The position numbers were made by a program, and so were the translations under genes. Below are positions 1-8,699 of a stretch of 64,000 bases of DNA, piece after piece. Source of the DNA: Sphingomonas sp. PP-CE-1A-559 (GTDB lineage: Bacteria > Pseudomonadota > Alphaproteobacteria > Sphingomonadales > Sphingomonadaceae). The stretch is from positions 1,054,001 through 1,118,000 of the forward strand of contig NZ_SLYA01000001.1 of the NCBI RefSeq assembly GCF_004340965.1, read 5' to 3'. Position 1 is the first letter of the stretch, and each line of letters begins with the position of its first letter. The notes beneath the pieces are model-generated. The model was not told the origin of the DNA, ran no database searches, and was given only the letters and a program-made list of their open reading frames with translations.

Positions 1-1006
1 AGGCAGGGTCGATCACGCCGGCGATGCCGCGATCCTTGGCGATCTTGGCGCAGCGGATCATGTCGATCGCGACACCCGCCGAGTTGGGGCTGTCCTCGAC
101 CGAGAGGCGCAGCTCGATGTTCATCGGCACGCCGCCGAACAGCTGGCCTTCCATACGCAGGAAGCAGACCTTGTTGTCGTTCTGCCAGGGCACGTAATCC
201 GACGGACCGATATGGACGTTGTCGTCGTCCATGCGCTCGGCGGCGACCGACTGCACGGCTTCGGTCTTCGAGATCTTCTTCGACTCGAGCCGGCGATGGT
301 TCGACATGTTGAGGAAGTCGGTGTTGCCGCCGGTGTTGAGCTGATACGTACGATCCAGCTTCACGCCGCGCTTGGCGAACAGGTCGGTCAGCACGCGGTG
401 GACGATCGTCGCGCCAAGCTGCGCCTTGATGTCGTCGCCGATGATCGCAACGCCGGCGTCTTCGAACTTCTTCGCCCAAACGGGGTTCGAGGCGATGAAC
501 ACGGGGATGTTGTTGACGAACGCCACGCCTGCTTCGATCGCGCACTCGGCGTAGAATTCGGTGGCTTCCTGCGAACCGACCGGCAGGTAGTTCATGAGAA
601 CATCGGCGCCCGACGCCTTCAGCTCGGCGATAACCTCTTCACGGGTCGGCTCGGCGGCGTCGGAGACCAGGAACGTGCGGTCGTCCTTGAAGTCGGCCAT
701 GTGGTCGGCGACGCCGTCCAGCTTCTTGCCCATCTTCACGATCGTGCCGGTGTTGCCGACATTGGGTGCGAACACCGCGGTGCAGTTTGGCTTGGCGAAG
801 ATCGCCTCGGCGACGTCCTTGCCGACCTTGCGACGATCGACGTCCCAGGCCGCGACGACCTTGATGTCGCTCGGCTTGTAGCCGCCCATGTCGAAATGCA
901 TCAGGCCAACCTGGTCGTTTGCCCCCTCGCGATAATGCTCGAGGCCCTGGACGAGCGAACTCGCGCAGTTGCCGATGCCGACCACGGCGATCCGAATGCT
1001 ATTCAT
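1..1006 (-). CDS. ino1: myo-inositol-1-phosphate synthase (3' end beyond window)
   Basis: Isomerises glucose 6-phosphate to 1D-myo-inositol 3-phosphate with NAD+, the first step to inositol lipids. The visible 335 residues begin MNSIRIAVVGIGNCASSL, a Rossmann NAD-binding start, and continue with conserved stretches such as LNTGGNTDFLNM, ESKKISKTEAV and SDYVPWQNDNKVC, which are signatures of the actinobacterial/archaeal-type synthase. The start is the ATG at 1006, with AAGGA about a dozen bases upstream. The C-terminus runs off the left edge. The phosphatidyltransferase gene lies 15 bp upstream on the same strand, so the two are probably one transcript for inositol phospholipid. Family assignment is firm; the pathway role is inferred from context. 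Confidence 0.93.
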   Translation of the reverse strand, partial: MNSIRIAVVGIGNCASSLVQGLEHYREGANDQVGLMHFDMGGYKPSDIKVVAAWDVDRRKVGKDVAEAIFAKPNCTAVFAPNVGNTGTIVKMGKKLDGVADHMADFKDDRTFLVSDAAEPTREEVIAELKASGADVLMNYLPVGSQEATEFYAECAIEAGVAFVNNIPVFIASNPVWAKKFEDAGVAIIGDDIKAQLGATIVHRVLTDLFAKRGVKLDRTYQLNTGGNTDFLNMSNHRRLESKKISKTEAVQSVAAERMDDDNVHIGPSDYVPWQNDNKVCFLRMEGQLFGGVPMNIELRLSVEDSPNSAGVAIDMIRCAKIAKDRGIAGVIDPA

Positions 1007-1021
1007 TACTGACCCTGTTCC

Positions 1022-1882
1022 TTACGAAAGATGCATGCGCGACGCGGTCTTTGGTCGCGTTGCGGAGGTATTACGAACGAAAGCCCGCTCGACACGACGG
1101 TGCCAGACGAGCCCGACGATGGCCACGAGCGTCAAAGGGACGATCTCGAACCACCAGAAGATGCGTGGGTTGCCCGCGAAGCAGGCGACGAAGATCGCCC
1201 ATACCCGGACATTCGCGGTAAGCAAGGCCATGAAGCGCAACGGCGCGACGGCGCGGGCACCGTACAGGGCGCCAAGCGCGATCGGATCCGCCGACTGACC
1301 GAGCGTGCGCTCGAACGGCATGGCGATCCGGTCGATGCTGCTCGCGACGCCATCATAGAAGCGGACCAGCGCGTTGCCGGTCGGAACGGGAAGCGCTTCG
1401 AGCGCCACGCCCTTGATGCGACGATGGAAGCGCGAGCGCTCGCCCTCGTACATGTTCGACTGGACGGCGTGTGCGCCACCAGCGGCAAAAGCGAGGACCC
1501 AGGCCTCGGGCGTGTCGATCGTCAGCGCGAGCGAGATGTAGATCAGCGCGAAGACGCCGTGATCGCATAATCCGTCGAGCATCCTGCCGAGCGGGCTCGC
1601 GGTCTTGGTCGCGCGGGCAACCATGCCGTCGAGTCCGTCGGCGATCAGCCAGCCCATTGACAGCACCAGGCCGACCAGCGCGAGCGCCCAGTTTCCCCAC
1701 TGCGTGTACGCCAGCGCGGCTGCTCCACCGAGGCAAAGCCCCGCCACCGACACCGAATTGGCCGAAATTCCACGCGCCAACGCGAGCGGCAAAAGCGCAC
1801 GGCCTGCCGGGTGAATCAGCCAAAGGTTAGATGGGATCTCGATCCGGCGATCGCGCGATCCATCCGGTGGAGCCACTGTCAT
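1022..1882 (-). CDS. CDP-alcohol phosphatidyltransferase, probable phosphatidylinositol (phosphate) synthase
   Basis: Integral membrane enzyme of 286 residues that transfers a phosphatidyl group from CDP-diacylglycerol to an alcohol. The full family signature D-x2-DG-x2-AR-x8-G-x3-D-x3-D is present at residues 82-107 (D82, D85, G86, A89, R90, G99, D103, D107). Several hydrophobic segments flank it (about 35-60, 65-82, 110-130, 215-260). The gene lies 15 bp upstream of ino1, so inositol phosphate or inositol is the likely acceptor; this is inference from neighbourhood. No good ribosome-binding site precedes the ATG at 1882; a four-codon frame (MKIL) overlaps it as ATGA and might couple translation. 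The gene could instead use glycerol phosphate, but the pairing argues against that. Confidence 0.85.
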   Translation of the reverse strand: MTVAPPDGSRDRRIEIPSNLWLIHPAGRALLPLALARGISANSVSVAGLCLGGAAALAYTQWGNWALALVGLVLSMGWLIADGLDGMVARATKTASPLGRMLDGLCDHGVFALIYISLALTIDTPEAWVLAFAAGGAHAVQSNMYEGERSRFHRRIKGVALEALPVPTGNALVRFYDGVASSIDRIAMPFERTLGQSADPIALGALYGARAVAPLRFMALLTANVRVWAIFVACFAGNPRIFWWFEIVPLTLVAIVGLVWHRRVERAFVRNTSATRPKTASRMHLS

Positions 1883-1936
1883 AGGATTTTCATAATGCGC
1901 CGGATGGGCGATTTATGCAAGGTGGCGCGGCTGACC

Positions 1937-3982
1937 TTACGGAACGCTTGACCGCAATTCATCGAGCCAGATCTTGGCAGTTCCATCCGACGGCGCACGC
2001 CAGTCGCCACGCGGCGATAGCGCACCGCCTGCCGAGACCTTCGGCCCGTTGGGCATCGCCGACCGCTTGAACTGGCTTGTCGTAAAGAACCGGAACAGGA
2101 ATTTCTCCAGCCAATGGCGGATCGTAGGCAGGTCGTAGGCGACGCGCGCGTCCGCGGGCAGGTCTTCCGGCCATGCGCCGACGCTCGCATCGCGCCATGC
2201 GTGCCAGGCGAGAAAGGCGATCTTCGATGGCGCGAGACCATAACGGATCACGTAATGCGCGAAGAAATCGTTCAGCGCATAGGGCCCGATCATCGACTCG
2301 GTGCTCTGCAATGCGCCATCGGTCCCCGCGGGGACGAGCTCGGGCGAAATCTCCTGCGCGAGGATCGTCGACAGGATCGCGTCGGTCGCTGCATCATACT
2401 GGTCGGTGCGGATACACCAGCGGATCAGGAACTGGATCAGCGTCTTGGGAACCCCGCTGTTTACCGCGTAATGGCTCATCTGGTCGCCGACGCCATAGGT
2501 GCACCAGCCAAGTGCCATCTCGCTGAGATCGCCGGTGCCAAGCACGATCCCGCGCCGCTGGTTGGCGAGGCGGAAGAGGTAGTCGGTGCGCAGACCCGCC
2601 TGCACGTTCTCGAAGGTGATGTCGTAGACGGGCTCGCCTTCGCTGAACGGGTGGCCGATGTCCTCCAGCATGCGCGTGGCGGCGGGGCGGATGTCGATCT
2701 CTTCGGCGGTGATGCCGAGCGCGCGCATGAGCGCCCACGCGTTCGCCTTGGTGCCTTCGCCAGTCGCGAAGCCGGGCATCGTGAAGCCGAGGATCGCGCT
2801 GCGGGGGCGGCCGAGGCGGTCCATCACCTTGGCCGCGACGATCAGCGCATGCGTCGAGTCGAGGCCGCCGGATACCCCAATCACGATCGTCTCGGCGTGC
2901 GCGGAGACGAGGCGCTTCGACAGCGCCTCCACCTGGATGTTGAACGCCTCGTAACAGTCGTCGTCGCGCCGCGTCGGGTCGTTGGGGACGAACGGGAATC
3001 GGCGAATGGCGCGTTCGAGGCCACTGTCCTCATGCACCGGCGCGTGATCGAACGCGATCCGCCGGAAGCGCGTTTCCGGATTACCCGCGAACACGGCCGC
3101 ATCGTTGAACGTGCCGGTCCGTAGGCGCTCCGCCGTAATCCGTTCGCAGTCGACGTCGGCGACGACCAGTTCGGGCTCGGTCGAGAACCGCGCCGACTCC
3201 GCGATCTGTTCGCCGAGTTCGTGGACCAGTCCCTGGCCGTCCCACGCGACCTCTGTAGTGCTCTCGCCCGGCCCCGCAGCGGAATAGACATAGGCGCAGA
3301 CCGCGCGGGCCGATTGCGCCGCCGCCAGCATCGCCCGATCGCGCGCCTTGCCGATCACGATGTTCGACGCCGACAGGTTGCAGCAGATCAGCGCACCCGC
3401 GAGTGCGCCCGCGGTCGAGGGCGGGGTAGGGGCCCAGTAATCCTCGCAGATTTCGGCATGGAACACGAAGCCGGGCAGGTCGCGCGCGGCGAAGATCAGG
3501 TCGGTCCCGAACGGAACGTCGCCGCCGCCGAGGTCGATCGTCAGTCCGATCATACCGGCGCCACTCGCGAACCACCGCTTCTCGTAGAACTCGCGGTAAT
3601 TCGGCAGGAACGTCTTCGGGACCACGCCGAGCACGCGCCCGCGCGCGATCGCCAGCGCGCAGTTATACAGCCGCCCGTTCCGCACCAGCGCTGCGCCGAC
3701 CAGCAGCACCGGCCGCAAGGTCGCGCTCGTCTCGACTACCGTCGCGATCGCGGCCAGCGTCGCGCGTTGCTGCGCGGTCTGAAGATGGAGGTCGTCTATC
3801 GCGTAGGAGGTGAGGTTCAGCTCCGGGAACACGACGAGGTCGACGCCCTTCGCATCCGCCTCGCGCGCCAAGGCGATCGTAGCCTCGGCATTGGCCCCGG
3901 TATCCCCCACCGAAGCCCGCGGCGTCGCGGCGGCAACCCGGATCAGCCCGTGACTATGGATCGCGTAGAATGGATGCGTCAT
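1937..3982 (-). CDS. nadE: glutamine-dependent NAD(+) synthetase
   Basis: Cytoplasmic enzyme of 681 residues making NAD+ from nicotinic acid adenine dinucleotide, ATP and glutamine. The N-terminal nitrilase-type glutaminase domain (about 12-300) has the catalytic triad E54 (VVFPELNL), K123 (VPKTFLPNY) and C179 (AEICEDYW). The C-terminal synthetase domain carries the ATP-pyrophosphatase P-loop SGGLDS at 371-376. The length matches the long two-domain bacterial form. It is the first gene of a minus-strand run followed 54 bp later by the phosphatidyltransferase and ino1. NAD+ is a cofactor for Ino1, but a functional link is only suggestive. Confidence 0.96.
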   Translation of the reverse strand: MTHPFYAIHSHGLIRVAAATPRASVGDTGANAEATIALAREADAKGVDLVVFPELNLTSYAIDDLHLQTAQQRATLAAIATVVETSATLRPVLLVGAALVRNGRLYNCALAIARGRVLGVVPKTFLPNYREFYEKRWFASGAGMIGLTIDLGGGDVPFGTDLIFAARDLPGFVFHAEICEDYWAPTPPSTAGALAGALICCNLSASNIVIGKARDRAMLAAAQSARAVCAYVYSAAGPGESTTEVAWDGQGLVHELGEQIAESARFSTEPELVVADVDCERITAERLRTGTFNDAAVFAGNPETRFRRIAFDHAPVHEDSGLERAIRRFPFVPNDPTRRDDDCYEAFNIQVEALSKRLVSAHAETIVIGVSGGLDSTHALIVAAKVMDRLGRPRSAILGFTMPGFATGEGTKANAWALMRALGITAEEIDIRPAATRMLEDIGHPFSEGEPVYDITFENVQAGLRTDYLFRLANQRRGIVLGTGDLSEMALGWCTYGVGDQMSHYAVNSGVPKTLIQFLIRWCIRTDQYDAATDAILSTILAQEISPELVPAGTDGALQSTESMIGPYALNDFFAHYVIRYGLAPSKIAFLAWHAWRDASVGAWPEDLPADARVAYDLPTIRHWLEKFLFRFFTTSQFKRSAMPNGPKVSAGGALSPRGDWRAPSDGTAKIWLDELRSSVP

Positions 3983-4031
3983 GGAGCACCGATAAACGCC
4001 CCGAGCCGGTCACGCCACCGGCTTGCGCAGG

Positions 4032-4497
4032 TCAGGCACGAACGATGCGCGCGGCGTAACATCCGCGTCTGGCGTAATGGGCCTGCAGATACGCCACGTC
4101 CGGCACCGCGAGGAACCGCTCGATCAGCGGGATCAGGTCCGTGCCGGCAACCAGGTCCGCGTCGATCATCTCGTCGTCAGGTCCAAAGGCACGGAGGGAT
4201 ATCGGCCGGCTGCGGATCGCCTCGGGGATCGCGTCGAGCAGGTCCAGCGGTTCCGTCTCCGCCTCGGATACGAAGATCGCGTGGCGAACGGTAGGGCGTG
4301 TCGGCCGGCTGATGTTCGTAGTTGATCAGGATCGCCGTCTCACCGATCTCCAGATCGCGTACTGCGATGCGATCGGGGAAGCCGGGCTTGGCGTCGACGA
4401 CGTATCGTCGGGCGCCCGCTTGCGCGAGGCTGGCATCGGAGGCGCCGAACAGGTGTCGAAACTGGTCGGGGTCGAGCCCCTGAACGCGGAAGGACAT
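4032..4497 (-). pseudogene. DUF1203 protein, frameshifted
   Basis: The reading frame starts at the ATG at 4497 behind a good AGAGGAG ribosome site and encodes MSFRVQGLDPDQFRHLF and a DUF1203-like protein through NYEHQPADTPYRS. At about 4281-4287 the homologous frame jumps: the next conserved residues (HAIFVSEAE, then ending in RIVRA and a TGA at 4032) are in another frame. The total span is 466 bp, which is 155 codons plus one base, so one extra base or two missing bases explain it. It is either a recent inactivating mutation or a sequence error. Without the correction the frame runs on to 4177 with an unrelated tail. The function of DUF1203 is unknown to me. Confidence 0.75.
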
Positions 4498-4615
4498 GAT
4501 CGCTCCTCTTGAGTATGAGCGAGTTTCATGTCCCGGATCGGGTGCATGTGCGTCCCGTAGCTTGCTATCAAACGGCTGCGCTTGGACCGATTCCAGTTTT
4601 GCTTCGGAGGCTATT

Positions 4616-4972
4616 TTGACGATCACGATGTTCGGCATCAAGAATTGCGACACGATCAAGAAGGCCCGGACGTGGCTGGATGCGCACGACGTGGACTATG
4701 CGTTCCACGACTATAAGACTGCCGGAATCGACGCTGCGCATCTGGACGACTGGATCGGCCGGGTTGGCTGGGAGGTGTTGCTCAATCGTGCGGGGACGAC
4801 ATTCCGCAAACTTCCGGATACGGACCGAGCGGATCTCGATACCGGGAAGGCCACCGCGCTGATGCTGGCGCAGCCGTCGATGATCAAGCGGCCGGTGATC
4901 GAGACCGGCAAGACGCTGCTGGTCGGGTTCAAGCCCGAGGCGTATGAGGCGGCGGGGCTGGGGCGCGCCTGA
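4616..4972 (+). CDS. ArsC/Spx-family protein of the YffB type
   Basis: A thioredoxin-fold protein of 118 residues, exactly the length of E. coli YffB. The N-terminus TMFGIKNCDTIKKARTWL has the single cysteine of the arsenate-reductase/Spx family, and MIKRPVIE near the end holds the family RP motif. I choose the TTG at 4616 because GGAGG ends five bases before it; the ATG at 4628 is 17 bases from that site. A longer frame upstream has no ribosome site and no homologous look. It is followed after 11 bp by the DUF427 gene, probably as one transcript. The physiological role is not established; it is distinct from the true ArsC at 35.2-35.5 kb. Confidence 0.85.
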   Translation: MTITMFGIKNCDTIKKARTWLDAHDVDYAFHDYKTAGIDAAHLDDWIGRVGWEVLLNRAGTTFRKLPDTDRADLDTGKATALMLAQPSMIKRPVIETGKTLLVGFKPEAYEAAGLGRA

Positions 4973-4983
4973 AGGAGATCAGC

Positions 4984-5265
4984 ATGCCGGTTGCAAGTTG
5001 GAATGGCCACGAGATCGCTCGATCGGACGACACCGTCGTCGTCGAGGGCAATCATTACTTTCCCGCGGACAGCATCGATGCTGCCTTGCTGGAAGATAGC
5101 GCGACGCACTCGAACTGCCCGTGGAAGGGTGTGGCGAGTTACAAGACGTTGGTCGTCGACGGGAAGCGCAATGTCGATGCGGTCTGGTATTATCCAGAGC
5201 CGAAGTCGGCAGCTGCCGAGATCAAGGATCGCTATGCGTTCTGGAAGGGTGTCGTCGTCGCGTAA
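4984..5265 (+). CDS. DUF427 domain protein
   Basis: A 93-residue protein made almost entirely of the DUF427 fold. Diagnostic pieces are a VVEGNHYFP strand, HSNCPWKG in the middle and AVWYYPEP near the end. The start ATG at 4984 follows AAGGAG at a normal distance and 11 bp after the YffB stop. DUF427 proteins are common in actinobacteria and alphaproteobacteria; their biochemical role is unknown to me. No signal peptide or membrane segment is visible. Confidence 0.85.
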   Translation: MPVASWNGHEIARSDDTVVVEGNHYFPADSIDAALLEDSATHSNCPWKGVASYKTLVVDGKRNVDAVWYYPEPKSAAAEIKDRYAFWKGVVVA

Positions 5266-5286
5266 GGACGCGCGCGCCATTTTTTG

Positions 5287-5411
5287 GATCCTCCCCCGCC
5301 AAGGGGAGGTGTCGCCGAAGGTGACGGACGGGAGAATGCGGAACAGGCGTTTCGCTTACCTCCCCCTCCGTCTGGCAAGCGCCAGCAACCTCCCCCTGGC
5401 GGGGGAGGATC
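5287..5411. repeat. REP-like element, GATCCTCCCCC family
   Basis: Two hairpin-forming ends, CTCCCCCGCCAAGGGGAGG and CCTCCCCCTGGCGGGGGAGG, flank about 80 bp of looser sequence with GTGACGGACGG and CCTCCGTCTGGC. The whole unit is an imperfect inverted repeat between the convergent DUF427 and zinc-peptidase genes. Related copies occur at 11699-11824 and 42154-42278. Confidence 0.8.
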
Positions 5412-5423
5412 GGGAAGCTCAGC

Positions 5424-6338
5424 TTAGATCGCGCCCGAGAACGTGTCGCACTGCTGCGGATCGCCACTGTCCAGCCCGCGCTTCAGCCACGACTGGCGCT
5501 GAGCCGACGTCCCATGCGTGAAGCTGTCCGGCACCACGCGACCCTGCGACTGCTTCTGCAACGTGTCGTCGCCGATCGCCTGCGCCGCGGTCATGCCCTC
5601 CTGGATATCCCCGGCCTCAAGCCGCGTCTTGTTCGCCGCAGCCCACACGCCGGCGTAGCAATCCGCCTGCAATTCGAGCCGTACCGACAGAGCATTGCCC
5701 TCGGTTTCGCTCGCCTGGCGCTGCGCCTGCTGAACCTGCGCGTTGGTACCGAGCAGCTTCTGGATGTGATGGCCGAACTCGTGCGCTATCACGTAATCCT
5801 GCGCGAAGTCGCCGTTCGCCTTGAAGCGAGTCGATAGCTCGTTGAAGAAGCTTGTGTCGAGATAGATGCTTTGGTCGGTCGGGCAATAAAACGGCCCCAT
5901 CGCCGACTGCGCGGCGCCGCAACCCGAGCGACCATTGCCGTCGAAGAACACGAGCTTGGGTGCCTCGAACCGCTGGCCGTTCTTCTGGAAGATCGCCTCC
6001 CAGGTATTGTCGGCCGAGCTGAAGGCGTTGCAGGCAGCCTTGCTTTCGGCGTTCAGCGAACAACTCGACTTGGTATCGGAGCCCGAGCGCGGTCCGCTCT
6101 GCGTCGTCGGCGCCGACGTCTGTCCGCCACCGAGCAGCCCGCCAAGGCCACCCATGCCGCCGAACACTGCCATCAGGATCAGCACAACGACGATCCCGCC
6201 GCACCCGAAGCGGCTGCCGATCATCGGCAAAAGGCCCATCAGCAGGCCGCCACCGCCGCCGCCAAAGCCGCCGCCTCCGCCGCCCGACCCGCGCTGGTCC
6301 TCGACGTTGATGTTCGGATCGTAATCGTCGAGCCGCAT
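5424..6338 (-). CDS. neutral zinc metallopeptidase (YpfJ / zinc_peptidase family)
   Basis: Predicted membrane-anchored zinc peptidase of 304 residues. It starts [17 protein letters not shown], has a glycine-only stretch at about 18-31, one hydrophobic anchor at about 46-70, and a C-terminal domain with the HEFGHH zinc site (H186, E187, H190) and later [12 protein letters not shown], which supplies another ligand. The ATG at 6338 is preceded by AAAAGGGG and matches the usual family N-terminus; an in-frame extension upstream to 6479 lacks these features. It diverges from the bdhA-like gene across 100 bp. Substrate unknown. Confidence 0.9.
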   Translation of the reverse strand: MRLDDYDPNINVEDQRGSGGGGGGFGGGGGGLLMGLLPMIGSRFGCGGIVVVLILMAVFGGMGGLGGLLGGGQTSAPTTQSGPRSGSDTKSSCSLNAESKAACNAFSSADNTWEAIFQKNGQRFEAPKLVFFDGNGRSGCGAAQSAMGPFYCPTDQSIYLDTSFFNELSTRFKANGDFAQDYVIAHEFGHHIQKLLGTNAQVQQAQRQASETEGNALSVRLELQADCYAGVWAAANKTRLEAGDIQEGMTAAQAIGDDTLQKQSQGRVVPDSFTHGTSAQRQSWLKRGLDSGDPQQCDTFSGAI

Positions 6339-6438
6339 GGATATGCCCCTTTTCGTTTCTTCTCGGGAACGAAATGCGCAAGGTGGCGCTAGGGTTGCAC
6401 GGCGGCAGAATACGCTGCGCCAAGATGGGGGAGTATGC

Positions 6439-7224
6439 ATGTTCCTGAAGGGCAAGACCGCGGTCATCACCGGATCCACGTCGGGGATCGGGCTCGCCTA
6501 CGCCAAGGCGTTTGCAGCCGAAGGCGCAGCAGTGGTGCTCAACGGGTTCGGCGATGCCGATGTGATCGAACGGGAACGGGCGGCGTTGGCGCAGCTTAGC
6601 GGAGCGATCGCGCTGTACGACGCCGCGGACATGACCAAGCCCGTCCAGATCGCCGCAATGGTTGCCCGTGCCGCAGCCGAGACCGGCAGCGTCGACATCG
6701 TCGTCAACAACGCCGGCATCCAGCATGTCGCCGGGATCGCCGACTTCCCGATCGACAAGTTCGACGCGATCATCGCGATCAACCTCTCCTCGGCCTGGCA
6801 CATGATGCGGGCCGCCGTGCCGCACATGCGCGCCAAGGGCTGGGGCCGGATCATCTCGACCGCGTCCGCGCACTCGCTGGTCGCGAGCCCGAACAAGTCC
6901 GCCTACGTCATGGCGAAGCACGCGATCGCCGGCCTCACCAAGACGATCGCGCTGGAGACCGCGACCGACGGCATCACCGTCAACTGCATCTCGCCCGGCT
7001 ATGTCTGGACGCCGCTGGTCGAGAACCAGATCCCGGACACGATGGCGGCGCGGGGGCTGACGCGCGACCAGGTCATGAACGACGTGCTGCTCGCCGCGCA
7101 ACCGACCAAGGAATTCGTCACCCCCGAACAGGTCGCGGCGTTCGCGCTGTTCCTGTGTCGCGACGAGGCCAAGGCGATCACCGGCGCCAATTTGTCGATG
7201 GACGGCGGCTGGACGGCGGCGTGA
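6439..7224 (+). CDS. bdhA: short-chain dehydrogenase, probable 3-hydroxybutyrate dehydrogenase
   Basis: A 261-residue SDR enzyme predicted to oxidise D-3-hydroxybutyrate to acetoacetate with NAD+, a step in polyhydroxybutyrate turnover. It has TGSTSGIG (11-18), NNAG (90-93) and the catalytic S143, Y156, K160. The stretches GSTSGIG...[22 protein letters not shown] and [12 protein letters not shown](N/K)QIPD are typical of BDH rather than of general SDRs. The start ATG at 6439 follows GGGGGAG. A weak EcfG-like match (GGAAC, 16 bases, CGCT) lies in the upstream gap. Substrate is inferred from similarity of motifs. Confidence 0.85.
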   Translation: MFLKGKTAVITGSTSGIGLAYAKAFAAEGAAVVLNGFGDADVIERERAALAQLSGAIALYDAADMTKPVQIAAMVARAAAETGSVDIVVNNAGIQHVAGIADFPIDKFDAIIAINLSSAWHMMRAAVPHMRAKGWGRIISTASAHSLVASPNKSAYVMAKHAIAGLTKTIALETATDGITVNCISPGYVWTPLVENQIPDTMAARGLTRDQVMNDVLLAAQPTKEFVTPEQVAAFALFLCRDEAKAITGANLSMDGGWTAA

Positions 7225-7309
7225 TCGAGCGCTGCGTTCGCGTTGGGCGATAGCCATTGCCGTCGCTGGCCCGGCAGGCTTAGCATGCGAAAAGTTTGAG
7301 GGATTCAAG

Positions 7310-7978
7310 ATGATGCGGACTTGGCATAAGACGGCCGCATGCATGACGCTGGCGACGTGCGTATCGGCGATCGCCGGGATCGTGCCAGCGGGCGCCGCCC
7401 CGGTGCTGGATCGACAGGACCGCGATACGGATTGGCGGCGGGTCGCGACCGTCGCGGATCGCGGTCGGCTGAGAGGTTGGCGGGGCGCCTGGGTCGATGC
7501 GCTTGCGCAAGTCGATCCGCGCGAGATCAGGCAGGAGCCGGTCCTGTTCAACCCCGATCGCTCGCTCGTCGACCCGCTGCCCCCGACCGGCAACTATCGA
7601 TGTCGCACGTTCAAGCTCGGTTCGCGCGCTGGGATCGGCCCGACCTTCATGGCGTCCGGATGGTTCGCGTGCAGGATCGGCGGCGGCGGCGATGGCGGCG
7701 ACGTCGATGGGGGTGGAAATTCCGTGGTCAGCCTCACCAAGCTGGATGGATCGCAGCGTCCCGTCGGGACCATCTTCGCCGACACCAACGCGCGTGCGAT
7801 CTTCCTCGGCACGATGGAGCTAGGTGATGAAAAGCGGCCGATGCGCTACGGTCGCGATGCGACTCGTGACATGGCCGGGCTGATCGAGCGGATCGGCACC
7901 AAGCGCTGGCGCGTGGTGCTGCCATATCCCAAATTCGAGTCGGTACTCGACGTCGTCGAACTGGTACCGGCCGACTAG
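7310..7978 (+). CDS. exported DUF4893-type protein
   Basis: A 222-residue protein with a signal peptide ending near AAPVLDRQD at residues 29-30. The mature part has a repeated feature of this family: DWRRVATVADRGRLRGWRGAW, GNYRCRTFKLG, and a C-terminal segment WRVVLPYPKFESVLDVVEL. I recall these as DUF4893. A GAGGGA ribosome site precedes the ATG at 7310. The gene converges on the next one: the two stop codons overlap at 7975-7978. Function unknown. Confidence 0.7.
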   Translation: MMRTWHKTAACMTLATCVSAIAGIVPAGAAPVLDRQDRDTDWRRVATVADRGRLRGWRGAWVDALAQVDPREIRQEPVLFNPDRSLVDPLPPTGNYRCRTFKLGSRAGIGPTFMASGWFACRIGGGGDGGDVDGGGNSVVSLTKLDGSQRPVGTIFADTNARAIFLGTMELGDEKRPMRYGRDATRDMAGLIERIGTKRWRVVLPYPKFESVLDVVELVPAD

Positions 7979-8643
7979 CGTGGCAATGCCGCCGATTGGG
8001 TAGGCGGCACGGTCGAGCGCGGGTAGCTCGGTATCGGCGAAGACGAGGTGGCGATTACGGCACTGGTCGCGGCCAAGGGCACGATCGGCGAAAGTCCCGC
8101 GAGATACTCCTTGCCGTGCAGCCCGACCGGAATAACGCGACCGACGTTCGCGGCGCTGACGGCCTTCAGGTACGAACGCGGCTTCTTCATAAGCTTTGGC
8201 TGGTCGAGCCCCGACAGTCCGACGATCCGCGCGGCTTCCTTCACGAAATGCACGCAATTGTGATCGCCGAGACGGTACACGCTGTCCGGCTTGCCCTCGC
8301 TCCACGCATCGACCAACTTCAGCACCTGCGTGTATTGCGCGTCGGTCATCACCACCGAGAACTGCGCGTCGCTGCCGTTGATGTAGGTCGGTTTCGCGAT
8401 ATCGAGCATCCCCGATACCGGCCCCATCAACAGCGCCGGCGAAACCGATTTCGCGGTGAAGCCGTAATTTGCGTCGACCGGCGCGCCGCCGGCGTCGGGC
8501 ACGCCCCGCAACGTGAAGAACGCGTGCGGGAAGCTGTTGCCAAGCTCGTGGCTCCAGAAGGTGATGGTGACGGCCGCCTGTGCGGGGAGCGCGTATCCCA
8601 GGCACAGGCAGAGCAGGGCGATCAGCCGAAGTAGCGGTCTCAT
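7975..8643 (-). CDS. exported protein with His...Cys pair, possibly a permuted papain-like (NlpC/LRAT-type) fold
   Basis: I do not recognise a named family. The 222-residue product has a signal peptide (residues 1-23, ending PAQA) and a mature domain with FWSHELGNSFPHAFFTLRG (H40) and later LGDHNCVHFVKEAARIVGL (C130, H132). A histidine strand before a cysteine at the start of a helix is the order found in circularly permuted NlpC/P60 and LRAT-type proteins, so a periplasmic hydrolase or transacylase is possible; this is inference. The Pro/Ser-rich tail after residue 190 looks disordered. Its stop overlaps that of the convergent DUF4893 gene. Confidence 0.6.
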   Translation of the reverse strand: MRPLLRLIALLCLCLGYALPAQAAVTITFWSHELGNSFPHAFFTLRGVPDAGGAPVDANYGFTAKSVSPALLMGPVSGMLDIAKPTYINGSDAQFSVVMTDAQYTQVLKLVDAWSEGKPDSVYRLGDHNCVHFVKEAARIVGLSGLDQPKLMKKPRSYLKAVSAANVGRVIPVGLHGKEYLAGLSPIVPLAATSAVIATSSSPIPSYPRSTVPPTQSAALPR

Positions 8644-8699
8644 CCCCCAATATTATTTTGGAATGTCGAGCCTTACCAGTGTGATGAGTCTGATTTAGA

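Noticed and set aside
1870..1890. A four-codon frame (MKIL) overlapping the phosphatidyltransferase start, possibly a leader peptide.
   Set aside because: No ribosome site precedes it and there is no regulatory structure around it; too short to support on its own.
5287..5411. The paired GC-rich repeats as insertion-sequence ends or CRISPR repeats.
   Set aside because: They are about 100-130 bp with internal complementarity, carry no transposase gene and are not arranged as regularly spaced direct repeats.
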